Shown: positions 39,693 through 53,208 of the stretch, piece after piece
How the letters are laid out: each line of letters starts with the position of its first letter
Numbering within the stretch: the first letter of the stretch is position 1
Assembly (NCBI GenBank): GCA_905182985.1
Contig: CAJJDN010000034.1
Coordinates: 428,006 to 492,005 of the forward strand
Length of the DNA stretch: 64,000 nt
Source: Paramecium sonneborni
Lineage: Eukaryota > Ciliophora > Oligohymenophorea > Peniculida > Parameciidae
Reading direction: 5' to 3'
The notes under the pieces: model-generated
What the model was told of the DNA's origin: nothing
Databases searched by the model: none
The model's input: only the letters and a program-made list of their open reading frames with translations
Made by a program: the position numbers and the translations under genes

Positions 39693-39797
39693 TCTAACTT
39701 AAAATATATTTAAATATATATATAATATTTTTTATAACTCTGCTATTTTATAATTATTAAGTTTTACCTTTAAATCATATTAAATAAAATACCTTAA

Positions 39798-40068
39798 ATG
39801 GGATGTCATTGTACCAAAACAAAGGAATTAGAAAAATCATAATCCAAACAACCTTAAATAATCATTTAAAGAATAGAATAAAAGAGTTTTACATAATCTA
39901 CTTCTGATTAAATAAAAGAAGATTATGAAGATCTTAAACCCCCAAAATTATACTTCATAAGTAATTCTAATAGAGGAATAAACTAAAATCATTAAACTGA
40001 AAGAGAAATAGGAGGAAAGAAAGAAAGATTTTCCTATTTATATATACGTCCATATTAGAAAAAATGAT
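39798..40068 (+). CDS. Small protein with dual acylation signal
   Basis: Intronless gene for 89 residues, starting MGCHCTKTK. Gly2 with Cys3 and Cys5 suggests myristoylation plus palmitoylation, so probably attached to membranes. The rest is polar and charged (KEDYEDLKPPKLYF, EREIGGKKERFSY). No known domain. It lies 105 bp after the PH-kinase stop. Confidence 0.6.
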
Positions 40069-40109
40069 TTTGTTATTTAATAGTACTCATTATTAGTTTA
40101 TATTAAAAT

Positions 40110-40421
40110 TCATTATTAATTCTGTTCTAAATATTCATATAATTTATGCATATTTTTTTGCAAATAATTTGTTGCACACATAACTAATGGAAATATAAGT
40201 AATGATCTAAAAATGATAAGTGAACCTAATGCTATTGGAAACCCAGTAAAAAAAGATTTAGCAAAATAATGCATATCATCTTAAAATACTTATGCTTTTA
40301 GTTATTTGATTTTTGGTAATTGTTCTTGAAAATATTATTCTGATAGAATTCTTTATTATTATTATTTCCTATAATTGGCAATTTTAATATCAAGAATTAA
40401 TTGATCACGTTTATCTTACAT
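40110..40421 (-). CDS. Small two-span membrane protein
   Basis: Intronless gene for 103 residues. A charged N-terminal helix (MQDKRDQLILDIK) is followed by two closely spaced hydrophobic segments (SFFTGFPIALGSLIIF, LLIFPLVMCATNYL) and a short tail. No family recognised. Confidence 0.6.
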
Positions 40422-40534
40422 TTATAAAATAAATAATATTAAGTTAATATCAAACATTTAAAATTTAACACGATTTATTATAACAGATGCTCACTTAATC
40501 TATTTTAGTTAAAGACCATGATAAATTACTTATT

Positions 40535-41661
40535 TCATTCTCTGCTTTATATTCTAGTAAGGGATCTAAAAGAGAATAATTAAGATGAGATTTTACCAAT
40601 AGAATTAAGGTCATTTTATTTATTTTATAATTCTGAAAAATCCCAAATTAAAGCAGAGAAATCATCAGATACACTACAAAGATGAGTTGTTGATTCAGGT
40701 GCCCAGGCTATAGCATTAACAAAATCTTTATGATTCTTTAATTTTGCTAATGGTAGAAGTGGTTGTCTAAAATTAATAACAATAAAAATTACCTAGTATC
40801 TAGAAGTGTCACATAATTAACATCCATTTCAATAATAGCTAAATAATTAGTATCCATTTTATTCCATGCTAATCTAACGATTGGATTACTATTTTCAGTT
40901 TCATACAAAACTGTAGAATGATCTAAAGCTCTAAGAAAATAAATATAAATTTATAACCTTAAATCAAATTGTCTACAACTGCCATCTGCTCCAACCGAAG
41001 CAAATATTTAATGATCCACACTGAAACAAATATCATATACCTCTTTATCATGTGCTATCAATTATGTAAAAACAGTTTATTTTTCAATATCCCATAATGT
41101 ACAAGTTGTATCAATTGAAGCAGTTCCAATATAATTCTGTTATTTACAACTCCAATCAAATGAAGTTAATGGTGCATTGAAATCACTTGTCTAAAATAAT
41201 GGTTTTATAATCAATTATGATACATTCTTTAAGTCCCATTTAATCTTCACTTGTGCATTTTAATCATCATACTCCCAAACCTTTAAATTTTCTCCACTTG
41301 TAGCTAATAAATCAGGATACTTTCCTTCTACATCAGGAATCCATAATACTTTAGTTGGTGCATATCTATGATTGAATTTAGCCTTTTTAAAAAAAGCTTC
41401 TTATTCTTTATCTAATTGTAAGATATAAACCTATTTTCAATTTAAATAGATGACTTCATTCTAAATATCTTCAATCATACTCCCTATAGCAATCCTAGAT
41501 TATGGAGTTGGTTTTGATTGAAATCCCATTGCATAAATTGACCAAGGTGCTTTGAATGTGAATATTTGATTTTGATTCTCTTATTGCATTTAATTTTAGT
41601 TTCCGATATGAACTTATTCTTATTATGAATTTTTATCTGGCTATTAATCGGCTTCATTCAT
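40535..41661 (-). CDS. WD40 protein, DCAF7 (WDR68)-like
   Basis: WD40 beta-propeller protein strongly resembling DCAF7/WDR68/TTG1, a scaffold that binds DYRK/HIPK kinases and cullin-ring ligases. Diagnostic blocks: PWSIYAMGF, RYAPTKVLWIPD, LLATSGENLKVW, APLTSFDW, GTASIDTTCTLWDIE, AHDKEVYDICF, FASVGADGSCRQFDLR, YETENSNPIVRLAW and NAIAWAPES with LIWDF at the end. Introns of 24, 27 and 26 nt. The stop is TGA at 40535-40537, adding about 30 residues beyond the last blade. The first ATG (41661) overlaps the TGA of the upstream gene; the ATG at 41589 is an alternative start with a normal spacer. Confidence 0.9.
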
Positions 41662-42233
41662 TTCTTTAAAAAATATTTATAATTTAATTCATCAAACTAT
41701 TTCTATAACACTCTACATTTGTTCGATAAATACTCAAATACTTAATTTGGAGGTAACTATTGTTCTATCAATTATTCTAAATATTTATTGCGCTCTTTTA
41801 ATATCTTTTACTCTTCCTTTATTTTCTTAATTCTTTATTTCTCTTTTATCTTTTATTTAAATAAATGAACCCCTTTTGATTAATGTCTCATATAATTGGA
41901 TTATAAATTCATGCATTCTTTTACATTTTTTAATAGTATTTCATCTTTTAATTTTATTTCACTCTCAAGTTAGAAATTTTGAATTTATAATTCTGAGTTT
42001 TTCTCTTCAACATTTTTTATGATGGATTACTATTTTTTTATTTCCTCTTCCATTTCAATAAATTTTTATTCATAAACATCACTCATTTATCTTAAGCTTT
42101 CTAATTCATGTTTTATTAACTCTATTTCTTATTAGCTCTTTTATTGTATTTACTACATGACAATCTGATATCGTTCCTCTATTTTCTTATTAAGCTTCAA
42201 TCTCTCTTGTATAATATATTCTTCATAATTCAT
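41658..42233 (-). CDS. Coiled-coil protein
   Basis: Intronless, 191 residues, charged coiled coil throughout (EEIKKQQSIIKNVEEKNSE, KQRIKKIKEEQKILKERN). No known domain. Its TGA overlaps the first possible ATG of the DCAF7-like gene. I cannot find a GT..AG intron that would fuse the two. Confidence 0.7.
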
Positions 42234-42352
42234 TTTAATAATTTATATTGAAAATAAAATATATTCTAAAATTAGTTAACGGGGTATTTTAAGCAAGTAT
42301 ATAAATTGATAATATCCTAAAAATATTTTTGATTTAATTTTATATTTTCTGA

Positions 42353-43456
<1,104 letters not shown>

Positions 43457-43479
43457 GATATATAAGAGTAAATTAAATT

Positions 43480-44586
43480 ATGAAATAAATTGCTTTTCGT
43501 TTGAATCACATTTGTCATGCAAATTTTGGATTACGTACAAGAGCTGGCTCCATTATTAAAACTATTGTTCCAGAGAAAAAGACTAGAGAGTAAATCAGAT
43601 TAGAGATTGAAGATCCTTTTTAAGCAGAAAGATTAAGATAAATCTAATTAGAAGAAGATGCTAAGAATTTTTAACAATATATTTACAACTTAAAACAAAA
43701 TGATACTAATCCCAAAAATTTCATTAAAGTTAAAGTTAACAATCTAGATGTATCAAAAATTGAAACTAATACTGAGACATAAAATACGATTCCTTTTATT
43801 GTCAAAAAAATACCTAAATAAGAGAAAATTTTAATTAGTGGAATAAGAAGGTATTGTTTATGACAATTCATTAAAAATAGAAAAGTACCTGCTTCTCTTA
43901 GAAGATTAATTCCTATTTGCAGACCTTTGATTAATATGCATCTATATTAGGCTCAAGAGGCAATTGGTGATTCAGGAAGGAAAGCAGCTTAATTTTTAGC
44001 CAAAACATTAGTTATGGTTAGATCACATGCTGTTTAAAGAGGATATGATCCTGAAAGACTTTATATCCATTCAATTTAAGTTGGTAGATACAAGAAATTC
44101 AAGAAAGCTAGATTTCATGCTAAAGCTAGAATTAATCCAGCTTTTAGAGAAACCAGTTAAATTAAAGTTATCTTAGAAGAAAGACCTACAAAAGAGGTTT
44201 AATTTATATCTAATTATTATAGATGTTTAAAGATTTTGTTTAAGGTAAAACTCCTAGTGTAATATCTTATTTGATGAAAGACTAGTTGGTTAGAGAAAAA
44301 GCTGACTATGCAAAAATTAGAAGATTTTAATTATTCCTAACTGCTAAAGGTAGATAACAATAAAAATTAATGTTAAAGAGAAGGGCATAAAAAGAAATGA
44401 AAGAAAAAGTATAAGTTTTTTTATTAATTTTAGGGATTGTCATTTAAATATCTTCATCGTTAAATTATAGAATAAGAAGCTTAACAATTTGCTGAAAATT
44501 ATGATACAGGAAAGAGTGGATTACATAGATTCAATTTAGAAGCTAGATAAACTCTATTTAAAAAGAACGAAGAAATAAATAATTGA
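43480..44586 (+). CDS. Mitochondrial ribosomal protein uL22m
   Basis: Large-subunit mitochondrial ribosomal protein of the uL22 family, about 340 residues. The uL22 core follows an N-terminal extension of about 130 residues: GRKAAQFLAKTLVMVRSHAV, GYDPERLYIHSIQVGRYKKF and RFHAKARINPAF. A C-terminal basic extension (KLMLKRRAQKEMKEK) continues to the end. Introns of 30, 26 and 25 nt keep the frame. The start MKQIAFRLNHICHANFGLRTR fits a mitochondrial presequence. Ciliate mitoribosomal proteins are often extended, in line with this length. Confidence 0.85.
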
Positions 44587-44719
44587 GTTTAGGGAATATT
44601 TAATATAAAAATTATATTATATTAGAAAAGTAATTAGATTATATTAATTAGTTCTTTAAAATGATATAAATTCAATCTTTAAAATATAAATTAATTGCAA
44701 TAATAATAAATATAAATAT

Positions 44720-46404
44720 ATGATGTAAACTATTGAGAATTATTAATATGATAAAAAGGGGTTTCTTGGAGCAGGAAGTTTCGGAAGTGTATATAAAGCT
44801 AAAAATATAAAAACTGGAGAAATTGTGGCTTTAAAAAGTATTTGATTGTTTTATATAACAAGTTTTGGATATGAAATTATTCTAAGATTAGTTTATGATT
44901 GATTCATTGAAAAATGAAATAAAAGTAATGCAAACCCTTAGTTCACCTAATGTAGTACGTATGTTAGATGTATTTGGAAATAAATAATAAACATATATGG
45001 CAATAGAGTTATGTGATTCTGATCTAAGATCTGTGATGCATAAAAAAGGTCATATGGTAGAAGATTAAGCAATTGAAGTCCTTGCTTAATTGATGAATGG
45101 ATTTAAAGACTTAGTATCTCATAATTATATCCATCGAGATATTAAACCTGAAAATTGTCTAGTGAAAAGTAATGTATATAAAGTAGCTGATTTTGGTTTT
45201 GCTACTAAAATTGATATTACAGGAAGATAATTACTTAAAGAATGTGTTGGCACTCCTATCTATATGTCTCCATAAATTTTAAACAAATAGTAATATTCAG
45301 CCAAAAGTGATATCTGGTCTATAGGAATGATGTTTTATGAAATCCTTTTTGGTAAGACAGCCTGGTCATGTAGAGATATGAATAGTCTTCTCAGAAGTAT
45401 TAAAACATAACCCTTAAGATTTCCTTATGAAAGACCTATTAATGAAAATTCTAAAGATTTTATTAAAAAATGTTTAATGATTGATGAAATTAATCGTATT
45501 GGATGGAATGAAATCTTTACTCATCCACTTTTTACTATGAAACAATCTGGATAAATATAATAGAAACAATAATACTAATTATCATAGTAATGTATTAAAA
45601 TCTTAAGGAAGATGTAAACAGTTGTTACTGAAAATAATATAGATCCTCAATTTATTTTCTCAAGATTTGATAAAGACAAAAATAATTTTTTAGATGCTAA
45701 AGAATTTAAAGATCTTATTTTAGCTGTTGATCCAAATACCACTTAATCTGAAATTCAAGCTTTATTTACTAGAATTTGTGGTCAAGATTAAAAAGTTAAT
45801 TATATTGAATTTTAAAAACTATTCACTGAGTTTGATTTCTCAGATCTTAATGATAGAGCAGGAATCATTATTAATGATATTTAAGCTGTAATCAAAGCTA
45901 ATAATATTAATATTACTTAAATATTTAATAAATATGATAAAAACCATTAAGGAGATTTAGATTATTAAGAATTTTATAATTTAATCAAAGTTATAGTCCC
46001 TGGAATTAAAGATTATGAAATTTAATTAATGTTTTCCAAATTTGATAGAGATAACAATGGTGCAATCAGCTTTCCTGAATTTTAATATGTTCTTTCTAAA
46101 GGCACAGGTTAAACATAAAAAGAAGGACTTAATTAAAGAGCATCAGGAGTACTAAAACAATTGTAAAATACAGTGAGAATTAATAAATTAGATATTGCTA
46201 AAATTTTTCAACGTTTTGATAAATCTGGAGATGGTGCTATTGATTAAGAAGAATTTTTCTTATTATTAAAAGTAATAATTATAACATATTTAATAGGCTA
46301 TTGATGGCAAAATTAGTAAAAATGAATCTGCAAGTGTTTTCCATATTTTTGATAAAAATCATGATGATTAGATCTCTTTTGAAGAATTCAAATAGTAGCT
46401 ATGA
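44720..46404 (+). CDS. Calcium-regulated protein kinase (kinase plus EF-hands)
   Basis: About 545 residues. N-terminal kinase: [62 protein letters not shown]. The core resembles ULK-type kinases, and Ala-Pro-Glu is replaced by Ser-Pro-Gln. The C-terminal half has five good EF-hand loops (DKDKNNFLDAKE, DKNHQGDLDYQE, DRDNNGAISFPE, DKSGDGAIDQEE, DKNHDDQISFEE) plus a degenerate one. The layout is that of a calcium-dependent protein kinase, so Ca2+ binding should control activity. Introns of 25 nt early and 25 nt before the last EF-hand. Probably cytosolic. Confidence 0.9.
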
Positions 46405-46590
46405 AAATATTCAATAAAATAAATCATTAAATAAATAAATTAGAAAAACGAGATCCTAATTTATCATTCATTTGGATGAGTTTTTGTCTTTCGATATAAC
46501 TATAACAATTTATTTATTATAATATATTTATTCTTCTTGAATATATTTTATTATATTTAAAGCTGTAAATTAAAATTAATATTCATATTT

Positions 46591-47544
46591 ATGAGTAAAT
46601 TAATATAATTGGCAATCAAACCTCATTATTTTGTTACTAGAGTGCAATCAATCAATAGCAAAGCTAAATCATTCACAGCAATAGATTTTTATAATAATTT
46701 ATTACTGAATACTTAAACAAATAAGAATGGAAGATATTAATTTTAGACAAATGATGTAGGTCATTTTGTTAATATGGTTGAAAAGGATAATATTAAAGAA
46801 GCAATAGAAGTATTATAAAATATAATTTGATTAGGGATTTAATAATATATTAGGTCATAATAATTAAGTGCATTGTGGTATTAAAGATAAGTTTATGCTT
46901 AAATGTATTGAATTTGATTAGACAAAATATGTTTTGGATGCTTTAAAATTTCATTCAGCAATTAGATATTTCCCACATCCTTCAGTGATAACAACTTTAG
47001 CTAAAAAACTTGATGATGAATCATTGATTGAATTGTTTAAGATTTTGAAAACATGTCCCTTTTTGAAAATTGATAGTTCTGATCTCTCAAATTTGATAAA
47101 AGATGATCCAAAAATATCATATGAAGTTTACAGAGTGGCATTATAAAAGAAAATAAAATTATAACCAAAAGATTTATATAGGATTGCACGATAGTTTTTA
47201 TCTGGCAACAAAATTAGAAAAGTGTATACTTATTATCCTTATTATAATTTAGTGGTTTTATGACTTAATTTGCATAAGAAAATGGAAACGAAAATGATAT
47301 ATATAGTTCCTTAAGTATATTATTTACTCATGTTTATTTAACAAACAAATAATAAGCAATAGTTGAGTTAGCTAAAATAATTGAACAAAAAGATGGGTAA
47401 GATTATTTTATAAATTTTAGTTTGACTATTTTGAAACAAGAAGAATAATATTTTAAACCCCTTTTAGAAATTTTGTAAAAATAAGTTGAAAACGATGAAA
47501 AATGGAAATCTAGATTAGATGAATTAATATCAAAATTGAGTTGA
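46591..47544 (+). CDS. Unknown protein, possibly mitochondrial
   Basis: About 300 residues with introns of 25 and 29 nt. The N-terminus (MSKLIQLAIKPHYFVTRVQS) is basic and could be a presequence. The body is helical, with repeated two-helix units (LDALKFHSAIRYFPHPSV, DDESLIELFKILKTCPF, YLTNKQQAIVELAKIIEQ) that resemble an alpha-solenoid, perhaps a PPR/RAP-like or octotricopeptide-type protein. No specific assignment. Confidence 0.65.
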
Positions 47545-47581
47545 TTTTTATAGACCAATGAATATATATATAATATATTGA

Positions 47582-48254
47582 TCATCCTTGTTTTTAGATG
47601 GGTAAGAATAACTTAAACTCGGGAGGTAACTCTTCTTCACTATAAAGACGATCACTAAAATAGATTCTTCTAATTCTGCAATTGGCATGTATTTGAACAC
47701 TAAAATTTAATTTTGATATATATACCGAAGTGTTTCTATATAGTTTGTACCATATGCTCTTCTAGTGAAATCAGACAAGTTAAATTAGATTTAATTCCAT
47801 CCTTCATCTAATCTCATAGGCATTGTACAAATGAAAGGCTTTACTCTTGTGGTTGACTAATTTCTTATTAATATATACTTAATAATTTGATGCTCTAAAT
47901 CTTCTTCTAACATTCTTATCATCTAAAACTTGTACTTCAAATGTGAAATATTTTTTGAGCTAATCATAATACCATTTTAATACATTTTTAATGATCATGA
48001 CTAAGAATGGCAATTTTATTCCTAATGTTTCTTTAGGATCAGCCGGAGCAGTTATGAAATTTGTACTTACATTTGTACCCATTATTTCTAATACTGATGA
48101 TTAAATATCTTGATCTGTAATACGTTTAATATGTCCATTCTTAACTTAAATAATCCAATTATTATTTACTTTGCTTGTCCCAAATTTACAATGGCTTTGA
48201 TCCTATTGAATATAATATTGAAAGAAATCCACTTTAGAATGAGTTCTTGAACAT
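47582..48254 (-). CDS. CFAP20: CFAP20 (Bug22), ciliary doublet inner-junction protein
   Basis: Highly conserved ciliary protein of about 190 residues, located at the inner junction of axonemal doublets and at basal bodies; needed for normal ciliary beating in Paramecium and other eukaryotes. Nearly every block matches: [110 protein letters not shown] and [16 protein letters not shown]. Introns of 25, 24, 22 and 26 nt. The ohnologue family in Paramecium is called BUG22. It ends 37 bp from the stop of the convergent gene at 46591. Confidence 0.95.
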
Positions 48255-49027
48255 CAGTTATTTTTTATTTTATTAAACAAAAATATATCTCACTTAATAC
48301 ACCTTTTCAATCATTATTCATTTATTATACTCAAATAATTTAACAATCAATTACTATATATATTCTTCCTCTTAATTTATCAATCTTTAAGATTATTAAT
48401 TTTTCAAAATTTATAAATTTCTAAATTAATTTATTACTACTTATTTATATACCTTTAAACTATAATCTAATCATATAAATCTAAAAGAATATATTTTCTC
48501 TATCTTGCCAAAACCATTTTTAAAATCAATAATCATTTTAATAAATTTTTTGGGAGAATTCATCAAAGAAAAATACTAATAAGAACTAAAATGTAAGACC
48601 AATGAACAATCATGATCTAAGAAAGTGTAATTTATTAAATCAATCTCTAAATTCTAATTTACCAATTAAATATCTTAGAGTGTATCTTATTATTATTTTC
48701 TTCATATTTCTTATTTCTGCTATTTTTCATAGTTAATCTAAACAATATAATCATTTTTATTAAACTTCTTTATGAATTTCAATAAAAATATAAACAAAAA
48801 TATAATATAAATAAGATTATTGAAACTTTTATTAAGATGTTAAAGATATTCTCACTATTTTATAACTAATTGACTATCTTATAAATAACATACAATATTA
48901 AGTTAAGTAAACTATCATAATTAAAATATGAAAAAATGAACTTGAAAATTTATATTTATAGACTATTTAATTGATTAATTATGAATTTAACAATTTAATT
49001 TTATTATAATTAATTATCCAATTCGAT
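48255..49027. other. Intergenic, one doubtful short membrane ORF
   Basis: About 770 bp, longest intergenic stretch. A plus-strand frame at 48602-48775 would encode 57 residues with one hydrophobic segment (VYLIIIFFIFLISAIF). No neighbour or repeat supports it, so I leave it as a possibility. Otherwise nothing seen. Confidence 0.45.
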
Positions 49028-50812
49028 TCATTTCAAATTTTTAATTTTATTTTTAAGCTCTTCTATTTATTACAAGTGTGTGTTCTTTAATCTAATCAAC
49101 ATTTAGTTCTATTAATTCTTAATATCTAATAAATTAGTGTAGTCATCTGAATATGTTGTTCCTTTCTCTTCAAAACCCTTTGCTTGTAATTCAACTAATT
49201 TTTTATTCAAATTCATAGAACTAATATAATCAATTACTCTTTGGTTAAGTTTCTTTTGTGCATCCAAACTCTTTTACAAATATATTTTACTATTTTCCAA
49301 TTATTTAATTTAATTGAACAAAAGTTATTTTTCATCTTCAAAACTTTATTTCAACTCTTAAACTTCTTTTCCAGATAAAATATTTATTCCTCCAGCTTAT
49401 GATAATGACATTGATCTATTATCTTTTGAAGTCTCTTTTAATTTAGCTTTATACCTATCGATTTATTTTTATTTTTCTTCTATTTATTTTTAAGATTATG
49501 CAAACATTAATTGAAAATCTTAATTTGCACATTCTTTATTTTAATATTATTGATTTTCATAAGCTAACTCATCTATTTTGGATAATAATCCAACAATTTC
49601 CTCACTTTTTTATTAAAGATATTTCTCTCTCTTTTATTCATCAGGTATTTGAATTTGAGATATTTAAAATTTATAACTTTCAATTTCATTATCCTTCAAC
49701 TATAATTATAATTTTAGATTGGAAATCTCTGTTTTTAAATCATTAACTTAGGTTGGATCTTGTTATTCAAAAACTGAAAAAGCTTGACTCATTTTTGATT
49801 GTGTTCTCTCTATAATATCTGATTCTTATTTTGTTTGAAATTATTAAATTGTTTTTAATTTCTTTTCTACTTCTATACTTCTAATATTTCTTAAAATATA
49901 GACTTCCAACTCATTAGAATTAGAATTTTAAAGATTTGGGCTAGCAAGCATAAAAATAGTAGCTAATCCACGTAAGAAGTAATCATATTTTTATATTAGT
50001 TCAGAAATTAAAAAGAAAGTTGTATCAAAATTAAACATATTAATTGAAAATGTTATCAAGTATCTTTCCAATTTTTCTTTTAAAAATTGTTTCATTAAAG
50101 ATGTATCTTTATTATCAGATAAATTGAATCCTTTAACACAATATTTTACTATGCTAATTAAACAATCCTCAGATGGCTTTTATTTATATATGATATTGAG
50201 TAATTAAAAAGCAGATGATTCAGATGAAAAGCAAAGTAAAAAATTAGCCAAACATACCAATTATGGAGTAAATTCTATTTGTGGATTCTTTGAACAAAAA
50301 GTACTGCAAACATTTTTTAATTTTATATTATCATTTCCAACAAGAGAATAAAAATCCTTTAAAGAATAATTAATGTTGTCTAATCCATTAATATCTACTT
50401 ATTCCGTTTTTAGTTTTGTAGGATCACTGACAATTTTATACTCTTAAGAATTAAAATCATTTCCAAGCCATTATTTTGAAATAGTATCAACACCATAAAC
50501 AATATGATTTTAATCAACAAAAGATTTTATTGAATCTGATTCCTGAAAAGTAGATATGAAAATTTACCTCTTTACATATTTTACATAACCTTTCACCCTT
50601 ATTGACTTCTAAAGAAATTTTATAAGAAGCACAAGTACTGCAAACAATTCTTAAACATCTTATTTTAGGTTAAAATATATTAATACCTTTTGCACATATG
50701 TTCTCTAGTTGTCAATTTATGGAAGGCTTTGGAACATATTTAACACTTTGGTATTTTACCACGAAGCTCTGGAATATTAATATATGTTAAAAATTATTTC
50801 ATTTTTTTATTA
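49028..50812 (-). CDS. FYVE-like zinc finger and coiled-coil protein
   Basis: About 580 residues. The N-terminus has a FYVE/RING-like zinc-binding module: CQICSKAF, REHMCKRC, CSTC and CKIC give eight Cys in the expected cross-brace order, with LTTREHMC close to the FYVE R(R/K)HHCR block. FYVE domains bind PI3P on endosomes, but the basic patch here is degenerate, so lipid binding is unsure. A helical middle region and a long coiled coil (ELKQSFEDEKQLLFNQIK) follow. Introns of 28 and 25 nt lie in the finger. A role in endosomal traffic is an inference. Its ATG overlaps the TGA of the upstream gene. Confidence 0.7.
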
Positions 50813-51596
50813 ACAATTCATATATTTTTTATTTGACATATGGTTTTTCTAAGAAATCTTCAAAAATCCTTCTTTTAGAATACTCTGAGAAATTGTTACA
50901 ACATGTTAAATCTATATTTGTTGATGCATCACTCTATTCTGTAACAGTCAAGAGTGATTCATCAAAACATCTCTCTAATTCTGATTCTTGTAATTCCTCA
51001 ACTTAATTAATTTACTACTTTAATTTTGTATATAATTCTTGTTCTTATTATATATGATAGGAATTTCTTTTAATTTAAGGTAAAGGCATTAATTTAACTG
51101 ATTATAACTATTGCAGAGATTTCGGTTATCTTCTTATTTAACTTTGAATATTATGTTCTTCCTCTCCTAAACTATTTAATTCCTCTTGCAATATTATATT
51201 ATGTTTATCTGCATATATTAATTATTCATCTAAAAATTTAATCTCACTTTGTAGTTCATTAAAACTTTATCGAATATCACGATCAATTTTACCCAATTCT
51301 TTAATGTTTTCACTCAATTAAATACTCCTCTCTAAATACAACTCTCTCTCTTTAGCAAGCTCTTCTCTATGCTTTTATATTCTTTTCTCTATTTCAGTTT
51401 AACTTTCCTCATCCCGAATTTTAACTAATTATCTTTAAACATTTAGCATTTCTTATTTATATAACTTCAATAATTCTTCTTCCCTTTTATTAAACAACTA
51501 TTATAATTGTTAATTTGCTTATTCTATTAACTCATAAATCTGTTAATTAGTTTCCTTTAAATCACTTTTTAGTTCTGACTTTTTAGACTCAATCAT
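50809..51596 (-). CDS. Coiled-coil protein
   Basis: Intronless gene for about 260 residues, coiled-coil almost throughout (KHREELAKERELYLERS, IKFLDEQLIYADKHNI), ending with a small Cys pair (DLTCCNNF). No known family. Its start codon is only 10 bp from that of the divergent membrane protein gene at 51607. Confidence 0.7.
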
Positions 51597-51606
51597 TTAT
51601 ATTATT

Positions 51607-53200
51607 ATGTTTATTTTATTATTGCTTTATTCTGTATAAGCTTCAAAACAAGATGCATCAATAATTACTCAAAAATTGAATTCAACAACATATTATGCTA
51701 TTATGAATCAAGTCAAAATATTATATGAAGACCCTAATAGCTTTTAAATCTTATTATGGAAAAGAAGTGAATCTGATCATCGAGTTTATTCCTACACAGA
51801 TAATGATTATGATTTATTAATTTAAGAAGAGAATAAATTAAATGGAACACCTGGATGCAGAGCAATATAAAAATCTTTTCCTGTTTAATAACTATTGAGA
51901 ATGGGATTACCAGCTGATGAAAAAATCTTTTATACTGATTTGATTGTTTTATAAAACAGAGCACTCATTATCAGAAATGACTTCACATTGCATGAGATAA
52001 ATTTATCTCCAGATCAGTTTATTAAAACAATATAATAGAAAAAACTTTTAATATAATAAACATCTACTAGTCATCCCATATTTTTATAAAACCCTATAAA
52101 TAAAAGAGTATATATAATATCAGAAAATGGAGGTGTCAGTATCCCAGATTGGATGTATATATAGAATTTAATTATTTAGTTCTTTAGATTCAACAGCATT
52201 TTTTATAAATGAAGAACCTTTCAAAAAAAGATCAATAATTTATGATGCATTTCTTAAAAATGATAAAATATATGTAGTTTGCGGAAATGAAGGGATTGAT
52301 ATTTATGGATATAAAGATGGAATCTTAAAATATGAAAAAGTTCAACTTAGAATTGATAATTAACATTTAGATGCTGTTGATATTAGTGGAGATGACGAAA
52401 GTATTAAGATTATTAAAATTTTAGATTTATTTATATTAGATCATAATCGTGGTTTATATGTATGTGATTATCAATTTAAGATGAAATTTAGAGTGCCAAT
52501 ATTAAAGGGAAGTGATTTTAATCATTATAACAATACTTTTTTTATAATAGCTGAATCAATAACTAGATAAGATTATGCAGTTGAGGTTTTCTTAAATTTC
52601 ACAGATAATTCATTTTACATAAATCATTATTACTTTGATGATATGTAATTTTATGATGTAAAAGTATATGAAGATTATGCTGTTTTAATTGGCTATGAAG
52701 TTCATAAAATCATTCAGCATACAATTTATTCTGAATTTATTAGATACACCAGTAACAATTATTTTGAATTTCCTTAACTCTTATAACTTAAATCATGGAA
52801 CAATACAATAGTTGGTTTATCTAAAAAACAAATTAGATTATTGAATTTAACAATGGCACCTGCTCATATAGAATGTGAATCTTAAGAAATATTTTAAGAA
52901 TATTATTTAGTAGGAAGCTATTATTAGAATTCATCATATCCCTTTGAAGTAACTAAAGTAAATCAAGTATTCAAAATAGTAATAGATGATGTATCATTAC
53001 TATCAAAAGCTAATCTTATCCTTTTAGTTATTGCATTTATAATAATATTTATTATTGCATGGTTATTAGTTATAGGAATGATATGTTATAAAAAATGCAA
53101 AGATCGAACTGAGAAATTAGAAGAAAGCAAGAAGTTTTTAACTAACTAATATAAAATCGATAAAGAAGATGGACCTGGTTAAGAATTATCAGCATTATGA
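51607..53200 (+). CDS. Type I membrane protein with large luminal domain
   Basis: About 520 residues. Signal peptide MFILLLLYSVQA, then a luminal or extracellular domain of about 440 residues with repeated strand-like units (KIYVVCGNEGIDIYGYK, LFILDHNRGLYVCDYQ) that suggest a beta-propeller, then one membrane helix (LILLVIAFIIIFIIAWLL-type, near residue 465) and a short charged tail with KKCKDRTEKLEESKKF. One 25-nt intron after about 180 codons. No family named. It ends 8 bp from the stop of the convergent Sec16-like gene. Confidence 0.75.
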
Positions 53201-53208
53201 TATTATAC

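Noticed and set aside
48602..48775. Short plus-strand membrane ORF of 57 codons
   Set aside because: Only one hydrophobic stretch supports it; AT-rich DNA often gives this by chance. Kept as a note in the intergenic entry.
49498..49746. Plus-strand ORF of 82 codons
   Set aside because: Antisense to the coiled-coil part of the zinc-finger gene at 49028-50812.
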